64,000 bases of DNA from Morinoia aosen (lineage: Eukaryota; Arthropoda; Malacostraca; Amphipoda; Talitridae). Within the stretch, counting starts at the first letter, position 1; each line of letters starts with the position of its first letter. Positions 55,282-64,000 of the stretch are shown in pieces. Position numbers and translations under genes: made by a program. The stretch is taken from positions 11,952,316 through 12,016,315 of the forward strand of contig CM059568.1 in the NCBI GenBank assembly GCA_030386875.1, given 5' to 3'. The notes below the pieces were generated by a model that was given only the letters and a program-made list of their open reading frames with translations, was not told where the DNA came from and ran no database searches.

Positions 55282-57150
55282 GGGTACCGTAACAATTACC
55301 GCCCACTTACTGACCTTCGACCTATAACACCATCCAATATCTTCCCGAATGTACGCAACTGAGCAGACTACATTTCAACATTAGCACAAAGGTTCATGTT
55401 TAGCTAAGTTACTCTCAGAACCGCAACATGTGACAAGGAATAAACGCGATCAATTTTTTATTGCGAAAAATTTGGAACTGCATAATTCTACTGTTACCGC
55501 CCAGTGTTCGCGCAAATTCTATAATTATCGCCTGATTATCGCCCACTGTTCTTCAAATACCGCCCTTTGAATCGAATGTAAAATATAAGTGCGTTAAGAA
55601 TGAGCGTTAGAGGAATCAATGAAAAAACTATTTGGGAACTAGGAAAGAAGATGTTTGCAAGCCACTCGAAGAAACAGCCGGCTGATATCCATCTGTTTTA
55701 GGAAGTGCCAAGATCATAATCCCGGAGATCGACGTCTTCCAAGTTGAACTTTGGCCGAATCCCAGGGAAAATGACGAAAGGATTGGAGAAGTCAACGGCT
55801 GCTGACACACAACCCAAAACTGTGACTTGCTCTTTTGTATATGGGGCGAGTTTGTAGACGTTTTTAGCTCCTCTTGCAGAAATTATTTTTAGCTTTCCGT
55901 TTGTTCCTCCCAACGGGAAGCCGCTCTCGTCGAGGTTGAAAATTCTTGAGGAGTTTTCCTGGCAAAAGAAGGCTGCAGCATTTGTTCCATGCTGTTCTCG
56001 AAAAAACTTTTCAAGATTCTCAAACCACTTCCTTATCTGAGGCTCAGTGACATAGGATCGCTGATAACCCAAATTCTCAGGTGTTCTTGGGCTGCATTCG
56101 GGGTTCCTTTTTAAGAACCTGTAAATCAATGCCGTTGAGGGTTTATTTTCTTTGAATCTCCTTGTGTCCTCATTGTAAGATACCGGATCATCCACTTCCG
56201 CTTTATCAAGAATTTCTTTCACAAGCAATGCAACATCTTTTCTTGGAATGCCATAGCCAATTTTATCTATGTTTAAAAGGTGATTTTTCAGTATTCCTTC
56301 CTGCTCACAAGACAGTGTAGATGCAGGTCCAGGAAGGTGCTTCCAATCTGTATATCTTCCATGATATCTGTCTCTAACACTTGTTACTGGGACATTATAC
56401 CTATCCACAGCTTTTCTAAAAGACAGTACATTTTTCCCAGCAGCAACTGCCTCAGTGATGTTCTGATCAGGATAATTTTTGCGTTTTTTCTTATCCTCTT
56501 CCACCAGAACCTGCCATCGTAAAAATGGATGAGGCTACAACCCTAATACATGAAAAATTAAGCTAAACAAACACAAAAACAAATAAAACAATACTAACAT
56601 GAAAACAAGTAATAGTAAAGACTATAAGACTACTCTTAAAAAAAATATAAATTATGGACGGTATTTCTGTAAGACAGCGGTATTTTTATTAGTTGTATCT
56701 AAACACCGCCCACCAATCATTGCTCAGGGCGGTTTTTAAAGAATGACAATTTTCTTTCTACAATCACCGCCCACCCAATAATTTAGCATTCTAATTACTC
56801 AGCGTAAAATTAGTATCTCTCATCGTTCGTTTACGTTTCGATCGGTGTCTCGCCACAGGCAGCATGGCGGGAAAATAGTGAATGACTGTTTAAGTTTACT
56901 TACACGCCAGCTGGTTTTGTGCACGGTTCGATTCTAATGCGGTCTGATACGTAGTTGCATACAAGAACTATTTTTTTTCAATTCTATCATAAAACTTACT
57001 TGAAATCTGAGGAGATCTCCTGAAACTGGGGTTTGTATGGTTCGTACTAGCAAGTACGTACTCAAGACACTGTGATCTGAAAGAAACTAAGAGCGTTTTG
57101 AATTTATGCGGGCGGTAGTGTGATAGTGGGCGGCAATTGTTACGGTACCC
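55282..57150 (-). mobile_element. pogo-type DNA transposon, internally deleted
   Basis: 1,869 bp flanked by TA (55280-55281 and 57151-57152). Terminal inverted repeats are GGGTACCGTAACAATTACC and, reversed, GGGTACCGTAACAATTGCC, continuing GCCCACT. Copies of an ACCGCCCA-type motif cluster near both ends (left about 55298, 55496, 55538, 55558; right about 56702, 56733, 56765, 57113, 57128) and are likely transposase-binding sites. It carries a truncated transposase. Confidence 0.9.
55610..56504 (-). pseudogene. pogo-like transposase, truncated
   Basis: 268 open codons (MEEDKKKRKNYPDQ at 56504). An N-terminal helix-turn-helix of Psq type (VLSFRKAVDRYNVPVTSVRD) is followed by a second DNA-binding region, then the first catalytic block IFNLDESGFPLGG and TVLGCVSAAVDFSNPFVIFP. 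After a TAA at 55695-55697, homologous sequence continues in frame (NRWISAGCFFEWLANIFF) and then ends. The second and third catalytic acidic residues are missing. Tc1/mariner-pogo class enzymes cut and paste at TA. Confidence 0.9.
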
Positions 57151-57217
57151 TATATAATGAGCCTAAAATTGGCTGCAGGATAAGAAATTTTGGTCAAGAG
57201 ATCTAGAAAACACCATG

Positions 57218-57913
57218 ATTAATCGGTCAATATTTACTTTAATGTTGTCAACAATTTTCATAATTTTGTTGCGAAGAATCAGTAAAGGAACACATTTAAG
57301 AATGTTTTATATAAATGACATTCTGCCCGGTGATGCGTTATTTTTGAATTATTCAACTTTGAAGCTGGCTTTTGCGCACCATGGAAGCACGCGCGGCTAG
57401 CGTAATTTAATTAATAACGGAAGCTAACCCCCTATTACAAACATAAAGAGGTTGGGTCCTGAGGGGTAGCCACAGTTCTTTTAGTGAAACTTAGAAATGA
57501 AGATTTTAGTGACGTTTGTTTACATCGACTCCAAGGTGGCTGCCGCCATGGCGCCATCCGGTACTGAAGATGGCGGCAGCCATCTTGGAGTTGATGTAAA
57601 CAAAGGTCACTAGAAACCTTCATTTATAATTTTCACTAGAAGAACTGTGGCTACCCCTCATGACCCAACCTCTTTACGTTTGTAATAGGGGGTTAGCTTC
57701 CATTTCCATTGCAAAAACAATAACTGTTTTTGCGCAAAAGGCCATTCAGGAGCGCCGTTTGTATAACTTCAAACTTAAATAAATCGAAAACTAAGCATTT
57801 CCGGGCATATTGTCATTCGTGTAAAACATCTTAAAATCGACTATATTACCTATCTATAGCTACGAAATTATGAAAATCGTTGACAACATTAAAGTAAATA
57901 TTGACCGATTAAT
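57218..57913. mobile_element. foldback element interrupted by a MITE
   Basis: Arms of about 190 bases: TAATCGGTCAATATTTAC onward at the left, its complement at 57913. The outermost ~50 bases are nearly perfect; inner parts have diverged (GACATTCTGCCCGG against GACAATATGCCCGG). The loop holds the MITE at 57427-57692. A single-arm relative is at 5370-5443. Confidence 0.8.
57427..57692. mobile_element. palindromic MITE
   Basis: 266 bases forming a near-complete hairpin. Ends are CCCCCTATTACAAACATAAA and TTTACGTTTGTAATAGGGGG, and a central pair CAAGGTGGCTGCCGCCAT and ATGGCGGCAGCCATCTTG lies around a short loop. GCTAA/TTAGC flanks extend the symmetry. Same family as 54916-55025. Confidence 0.85.
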
Positions 57914-59394
57914 CTTCTGTTAATGCAATTAAAAGACCAATAGACAAATATATGCATAAATGAAAATAAAGTCAGGATGAAATTCCAAAACATTTTTAAT
58001 TTTTTTATCCCATCTTATAGAGAATTTTCCCACAAATCTAACGATATAATTTGCTTTTGTATACGTCTGTTGGTTCATCTACTGGAGTTGAAGAAAGGTT
58101 TAAAAATAAGTTGAAATTTTTAAAAAAATAGCTGTTCTGAAAACTTGGGTTTTGAGCGCAGAAGTGGATCATCTTCCACATATTTGTAGGTACAGGAATG
58201 CCAAATGCATCAATTGATAGGGCTTAAAAAAAGATAGAGAAACGTTGCAATTAATATTTGAAGTTTGATTTAGGTTGAAAATAAATCAAACACAAAACAA
58301 AAAAACAAAAAATTAAAGTTTTAAGGGAAAAAATTCCTAAAATTGTACAAATCAAACTAATGGAAATCCATTGCATTTTTTCTCTAGACAATATATTTAG
58401 CTATCTAGGTAATGTATGGCCAGCTCTGTAACTTTGAAATTGCAGAAGATACATTTTTCCCAATTACCAATTATTTTAGTTTTTGAAAAAAATTAATTTT
58501 CTAATAAGATTACACCAAAGCACAAAAGTCTAAAAATTGTTGCTTCATTTTACACATAAGGTGAAAATTTTAAAAAATTCCTTTTTTTACATCTGAACAG
58601 TTTTCTTAAAAAAATATGTAGACCTAGGTCACTAGTATTTTTTGGAAGACCTTCTGGTCATTTTTGAATACCAAAAGTAAAAGCTAGATAACAGCGGCAA
58701 GTGTTCCTACATTTGTATTTAGTTTATGCCAGAAAATTTTATTTAGAATGTGCTAATTTTATTTGTGGAACTGTCAATGTGTAGGAAATGTTTGTTTGTA
58801 AAAAAATGGCACCAATAATAGGAGAGTATAATGCCTTATTAGTTAAAACAACCTTTATTATAAGGCAGACAAAGGTGTTTTAAAGCTTGAATTCTATACT
58901 CAGTTGGCCAAATTTTTTAGCGCTAAATTACATTTGATGAAATTTTTAATTGTGATTCACAAGCAGTAATTGGAGGTACATCAATTTCATCACTGTTAAT
59001 AAGGCTTTTCATTTGGTATGCTAACTCATTTCATCTTTTTGATTGTGAAAAATTTAGGTATTTCTGCCGTCTTTGCATGGTCAAATTTTGCTTAAACTTT
59101 TTACCCAGACAATGTTGAGATATATTTCACCATCTGAGATGTTTTGTTTCCATAGCTTCTACTGAAATATTTTAATTTTCTACCAGTTTTTTGTCATGAA
59201 AATGTATGCTGCACACAGACCTGTATGGCTGATAAATAGCAATAAGTTAATTTTGCATAAAATTTGTACCTATATCTACGTAAAGGATAGCAATTGTGCT
59301 AAAAAATTTAAATTTCTTTCAGGTTTTTCAGAAATGCTTAATGCTTTTAGTCTCAAATTCTGCAAACATAAGCTTGATAGCTCTGTAAGTTGTG
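57914..59394. other. no gene recognised
   Basis: Strongly AT-rich. It may be the 5' intergenic region or a 5' UTR intron of the gene at 60338. Confidence 0.5.
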
Positions 59395-59610
59395 GATCTT
59401 TTCCAGATATGCCCTGCCACTAATGCAACATATAAGTTCACCCGCTTATAACTTTTGAAATAATGCATCTATCAACTTCAAGTTAATCTCAAAGAAAAGG
59501 TTAAAACATTTTTTTTATTGATAGTAATATGAAGTTGATACATTATTTTGAAATTTACAAGTGGATGAACTTTATGTTGCATCAGTGGTGGGGCTTATCT
59601 GAAAAAGATC
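59395..59610. mobile_element. palindromic foldback MITE
   Basis: 216 bases that pair end to end: GATCTTTTCCAGATATGCCC and CACTAATGCAACAT at the left have complements GGGGCTTATCTGAAAAAGATC-type sequence at the right. The centre is AT-rich (ATTTTTTTTATTG). Confidence 0.8.
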
Positions 59611-60337
59611 ATAAGTTGTCTGCAATTCATTAACACTTGTTACAAGTTTGTGCCTGCAAATGCTTCTCTGTGTTTGATTCTTAAGTTTTAGGATTCATTT
59701 AATCTTAGAAAATCAACTATTCAAATGGTATATGTTCATAAAAATTGAATATTGAACTCAATGTTAAAAATTTTCCCATTATTATCGAATACTAATTGTA
59801 GCATGATGTAACCTAAGCATTGATCATTCATCTTTTGGGAATTAATAATTTTGCTGGTCTTTTATAATTTTTGACTATATGAAATATTGTAATGCTAACT
59901 TGTGCAAAATATTTCAGTGCATCATTTTTTTTGTCCAGTATTTGAGAGGCAAGGACAAGCTTAGAAGCTCAGATCTAATTTTAGTGAAGTTAGAAAGATA
60001 GCCTTAATTACTGCCATCTGTTGAAAAATTGTTTCTAGTAGAATTTCATTTAATTATCAGAATCAAATTTGATTCATTCAAGTGTTAACTACATAGCCAA
60101 CTTGACTTGATATGACTGTATGGAACATTAGGTTGTAAGGTCCAATTTATTTCTTCCTAACCAGAAATGTCTGAAATTATAGTAGAAATTAATAAGAAAA
60201 CTTTTAGTGAATCCTGAATTTCAAAAACACAAGCACAGAGATTTTCTTCTATAAAGTTACAAAGATAGAGGCATATTTACCATTTATAGGCGATTACTTT
60301 GTGTCCTTTTGCATAAATTTCTGATGTTCCATTACAG

Positions 60338-60550
60338 ATGGGGAAAGAAGATCGACGCGAGTCATTTTTAAATGACCTTGGTCGAGCCACTCGTCGAGGT
60401 GTGAGGGAGTGCAGGAAGTGCGGGACTCTCAATGGAACTCGAGGTTACTCCTGCAAAAACAAATCTTGTGATGTTGTTTTTAAAGAAGCTGGAGAAAAGA
60501 AAAAACTCTCCACAGAAGCTTGCAGAATCATGACTGGTGATAATTCTCAG
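60338..60550 (+). CDS. C2orf42-like protein, first coding exon
   Basis: 213 bases. ATG directly follows the acceptor TTCCATTACAG, so a 5' UTR intron lies upstream. It encodes MGKEDRRESFLNDLG, then CRKCGTLNGTRGYSCKN and KSCDVVFKEAG, and ends GDNSQ at donor CAG|GTAACG. The C-x-x-C-G-x-x-N-G-T-R-G-x-S-C-K-N-x-x-C motif and flanks match the N-terminus of animal C2orf42 proteins, whose function is poorly known. The four cysteines suggest a zinc-binding site. Confidence 0.85.
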
Positions 60551-61075
60551 GTAACGCAAAGGTTCCTGTCTTTTAGATAGCTGTCAAAGTATGTTGGAGT
60601 AAACTTTATGGAAGTATTAGGACATTTTCATTAATAGCAGCTCTGATATGTGCGGGATACTTGGGTAGTTAAGAGCTCATAGCATGTAATGCATCTGTTG
60701 GAAAATACAATGCCCATTAATAGTGGTTCATACTAGGTGAATGGGTTGTTAATTGGCTGAGATAGAATTAAAAGCTGCGTCCCTTACAGAAACATTGCTA
60801 TAGTTGGCTGTATTCTCAGCAAAGAGATGTAAACTTGAATATTTCCTGAACTTACCCAGTTAGTCAGGACTAAGTCTATTAGGAAAATTTTTGCCTCAAC
60901 AATTTGTGTGTTCAGTTTAGTTTGGGTGGTTCAATGTTTTTATTTGGTCATTTCTATAATAATTTGCCATCATTGTATTTAGTTCTTTTGTCACATTTGA
61001 AATGTCATTTTTCCCAAGATACACAGTACTACTTCTCAGTGCTGGACCTTGGTGTTAAACTGATAAATTTTCCAG
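60551..61075 (+). other. C2orf42-like intron
   Basis: Nothing else seen. Confidence 0.7.
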
Positions 61076-61271
61076 ATCTTCTCAGTAAGGGTGCGTGACA
61101 AGGGCCCTGACTACCGTGGCTTTGTTCAGCTTGACAGCCATGATCGAGACTCGCTGCAAAAGGACAGCCTTGCCAATAGCGTTTATGATCCTCCGTCACA
61201 TGTGTCTAACTCTGGCTACTCCAGCACCTCAACCATCAACACAAGCTCCATCATGGATGACTTTGATGGTG
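61076..61271 (+). CDS. C2orf42-like protein, second coding exon
   Basis: 196 bases; acceptor TTTTCCAG, donor GGTG|GTTAGT, phase 0 in and phase 1 out. It encodes IFSVRVRDKGPDYRGFVQL, matching the next conserved block of C2orf42 (S-V-R-x-R-D-x-G-P-D-Y-R-x-F-V), then a Ser/Thr-rich stretch. Confidence 0.85.
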
Positions 61272-61921
61272 GTTAGTTGCTTATTCCAGAAAAGTTTGCA
61301 TGTCTTATATTTAGCTCTCTGTTTAGCAAATTAAGAAGTAGTTAATATTAAGACAAGGTAAGAGTGAAATTGCAAAAGTATATGCGTTGAGGTGGGACTT
61401 CAGTTTGTGCGCTGTTCCTTTTCAAATTTGCATCACAGTCATGCATTTGCAGGGTTTTAAAATGGCTTTCGTAATAATTTCCTACTGACAAAATAAACAA
61501 CAAGCTGGTTTTTGTCATTGACTCATGATGTGCTGAGCTAGCAAAGGAATTTTGCAATGGCAGTTTAGTGATCAAAGGATAGGTTCAGGTTAGTTAAGTT
61601 TGTTTCTCATATGCTATGGGGACTAATGCTCTCAGAGGGGACAATGTAAGGTTACTCTGATGTAATCAATGTGAGTACACAACAGGAGATCCATCGGCAT
61701 AAATTTTAACCAACTTATAGCAAATGGCTCTCTCTCTCTTAGTTCTTTTGAAATCACATTTGTTACAACTAGAGTACTGATAAAAACTTGACTAATATAC
61801 TGATAATAATTGTGATGATCAAAAATACAACTACTTATTTTGAAGAAACAGAACAATGCAGACTACATGTATATTTCATAAAAAACATTAATTGATTGTC
61901 TAATTACTGTGCTGTGCCCAG
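61272..61921 (+). other. C2orf42-like intron
   Basis: No repeats or other genes recognised. Confidence 0.6.
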
Positions 61922-62127
61922 GCAGTGGTGGTTATGTGACTGGAGGCGGGTGTGTGCGGGTGCCGTCTTCCCTCACGGACACAGCCCTGGACTGCATGAA
62001 GGACACAGGCCTACTGCTCAGCTCCACACACCAGCCGATGGTGTCCTCCAGCCTGGGCAGGCCTCGGGGCAACGCCTCTGCGCCCACCTGCTATGTCGAC
62101 AGCTGCCAGAAGTCCAGCAAAGGCTTG
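61922..62127 (+). CDS. C2orf42-like protein, third coding exon
   Basis: Acceptor GTGCCCAG. It encodes GSGGYVTGGGCVRVPSS, then a Ser-rich region and SAPTCYVDSCQKSSKGL. The C-Y-V-x-S-C segment fits the C2orf42 pattern. The end is uncertain: the only usable GT is TTG|GTTAGC at 62127, inside the first unit of a 24-bp array. Without splicing, the frame runs on into repeat-coded LVSLYLSA and stops at about 62190. Confidence 0.7.
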
Positions 62128-62530
62128 GTTAGCCTCTATTTAAGTGCCTTAGTTAATCTTTATTTAAATGCCTTTTTAGCCTTTATTTAAGTGCTTTTGT
62201 TAGCCTTTATTTGAGTGGCTCAGTTAGCTTTTATTTGAGTGGCTTTGTTAGCCTTAGTTGAAAGACTTGGTTACCTTTATTCAAGAGGCTTGGCCAGCCT
62301 TTATTTGAGATACTTAGTTCGCCTTTATTTAAGATACTTGGTTAACCTTTATTTAAGATACTTGGTTAGCCTTTATTTAAGATACTTGGTTAGCCTTTAT
62401 TTAAGATACTTGGTTAACCTTTATTTAAGATACATGGTTAGCCTTTATTTAAGATACTAGGTTAACCTTTATTTAAGATACGTGATTAACCTTTATTTAA
62501 GATACTGGGTTAACCTTTACTTAAGATTAA
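62122..62530 (+). repeat. 24-bp minisatellite at the third exon end, ~17 units
   Basis: Unit TTGGTTAGCCTTTATTTAAG then ATAC, with GTTAAC variants. Early units are diverged and later ones nearly perfect (about 62310-62500). The length is a multiple of three, so each G|GTTAG donor-like site is in the same phase. Stray copies lie near 63510-63560. Confidence 0.9.
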
Positions 62531-63775
62531 GGTTAATTAAAGGTAAGGTTAAGGTTAGTTTTTATTTAACCCTTTGAGACTACCAAAACTCAAACAGTTT
62601 AGGGAGAAGTTTTCAGGTATAAATGTTGTCAGTACCCTGAAGTATCAGTGAAATTGCCCTACCATGGTTTTTTTTCTGCATTATCAGGTGCTTCCTTCTT
62701 TTTTAAATAAAAAATCATGCTTCTTTAAAAATGTATGCTTGTACAGACAAATCTTTGACACCAAAAATATGGTCAAAAATTCTAAGAAAAAATATCAGAT
62801 AAGTTTTTGCCTATACTTATCAGCAAATCAATGTACATTAAAAAAAAAACTAGCTTAACTTCAAAAAGGTATTGTGTTGCACAGATCATGAACTTAAACT
62901 GAGAGGAAATCAATAGTAAATTGCTTGTGCTAGACTTCTGAAATTTCTAAAAACATAGTTACATGAATGCTATTAATCACCCTAATTTTGTCATTTAGTT
63001 CAATATCTTTGCCTACTAGTTATATTACATTAAAATTTTGTTAATTTCCCTAACCTGTTAGCACTAATCATCTTGGCACTGGCAGCTGAAACCCCCCTGA
63101 AATCATCTTGGCAGCTGAAACCCCCTTTGGGGTTTGGCTGCCCAGTGCGTTTGAATGTACTGTAACTCGGTAAATGACCACAATACCAGCTGAGTCCTGC
63201 GTGCGTCATGGTGGTGATGATGTGGGTGATGACTAGAGTTATTTTTGTCGCGGCTAGGATTTGAGCTGTCGTTAAATGAGCCTATTTACTTGCTTGACTC
63301 CGTTAGATTTGACCTACTGTAACCGATGAATTGAAATGTATTTAAGCTTTGGCTGCCTTATAATCTGAACTGCGGATAAAACCACCCTCGGTGCGACATA
63401 GAGGTTCCCTCTGAAGTGCTAGCAAGCTCCCTACTACTACTAACATTACTACTACTACTACTACTACTACTTGGCACTGGAGGAGAGTACCCATCAAGAG
63501 ACAAAAGGTCAAGATACTTGGCTAGCCTTTATCTGAGATAATTGATTAGCGGTTTTTTGAGAGACTTAAGCTTTAATTTAGAAGGCTTAGTTCAGCTGAG
63601 AACAATACAGTTCAACAGTTTTGGTTTAATTACTTCATGCAAGTGAAAGATGTTGTCTGTAGCTGTAGTTTCATCTTCATGTAACTATCAATAAAGAATC
63701 TCTAACAAGCATGGTCACCTTTTTATATTGTGAAGTTGAGGCTCTTGCAGTTAGAAATCTTCATTTTTTCCTCAG
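62531..63775 (+). other. C2orf42-like intron
   Basis: Contains a hairpin at 63075-63149 (GGCACTGGCAGCTGAAACCCC paired with GGGGTTTGGCTGCCCAGTGC) and an ACT/CTA microsatellite at about 63430-63472. Confidence 0.6.
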
Positions 63776-63894
63776 GAACAAGGAGAGAAAAAGTGACATC
63801 GAAATTGTAAAGCAGCTAGTTGCTGTGCAGAGTTGCCAAGCTCAATTGATTGATGTCGATGAGTTATATCTTCAGAATTATCTTTGTTGAGAAT
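63776..63894 (+). CDS. C2orf42-like protein, probable fourth coding exon
   Basis: After TTTTTCCTCAG the frame reading ERKSDIEIVKQLVAVQSC, then QAQLIDVDELYLQNYL, resembles the K-L-A-V-x-C-Q-A block of C2orf42. The phase does not fit the third exon with this acceptor (it would need a phase-2 donor). A second AG at 63781-63782 would restore phase 0. The 3' end was not found, since TGA follows in this frame. An intermediate exon may be missing. Confidence 0.5.
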
Positions 63895-63979
63895 GTTTCT
63901 GTGTAGAATTTTCCACTGGTGCGTGCACTGCCAGGTCTGTGCCCTGAATAAGGCACGTCTTGCTGTGCAGGTGACATCA

Positions 63980-64000
63980 GGGAAGTACTCGTGCTCGCAC
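63980..64000 (+). CDS. possible start of a further C2orf42-like exon, cut by the window
   Basis: GCTGTGCAG at about 63962-63970 is followed by an open stretch reading VTSGKYSCSH. Only ten codons are visible, so this is a weak call. Confidence 0.3.

Overview
This is nuclear DNA of an invertebrate animal, most likely an arthropod (a non-holometabolous insect or a crustacean; I cannot narrow it further). The evidence is AT-rich sequence, many short exons with GT-AG introns, one ionotropic-receptor (IR) chemoreceptor gene, the start of a C2orf42-like gene, and a dense load of eukaryotic transposons: non-LTR LINE, tRNA-derived SINE, Penelope-like, hAT, piggyBac-like, pogo, foldback elements and MITEs. 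No bacterial, CRISPR or rRNA features were seen. tRNA-like sequence occurs only inside the SINEs.

Layout. (1) 1-9.66 kb: intergenic or upstream sequence with repeats only, namely a 51-bp hairpin repeat, an inverted repeat pair, a 17-bp minisatellite, one SINE, and a decayed hAT-like element. (2) 9.98-33.62 kb, + strand: one IR gene. Thirteen exons join in phase to give a 455-residue ligand-binding and channel core; any N-terminal domain lies upstream or was missed. Its introns hold two palindromic MITEs, two copies of a hAT-like MITE, LINE 3' tails, and a nest of transposons in intron 8 (piggyBac-like MITE inside hAT inside a Penelope-like inverted pair inside the intron). (3) 34.83-43.26 kb, - strand: a nearly complete ~7.5-kb non-LTR retrotransposon (ORF1, middle ORF, OTU-protease ORF, endonuclease/reverse transcriptase) sitting inside a 23-bp minisatellite. 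(4) 43.3-60.3 kb: repeat-rich intergenic sequence with three more SINEs, foldback elements, a possible LTR fragment and a TIR-bounded pogo-type transposon carrying a truncated transposase. (5) 60.34 kb to the end, + strand: the first coding exons of a C2orf42-like gene, which runs off the window.

The most unusual feature is that minisatellites in the IR gene straddle functional gene junctions, so each repeat unit carries a copy of that junction. A 68-bp unit (about 19 copies) repeats the 3' splice site of exon 4. A 33-bp unit (about 73 copies) repeats the 5' splice site of exon 9, with every donor in the same reading phase. A 39-bp unit (about 9 copies) repeats the last ten codons and the stop codon. 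The C2orf42-like gene shows a similar 24-bp array at the end of its third coding exon. I read this as tandem expansion seeded at exon edges, with possible effects on splice-site choice and protein length. The arrangement is read directly from the sequence; any function is inference.
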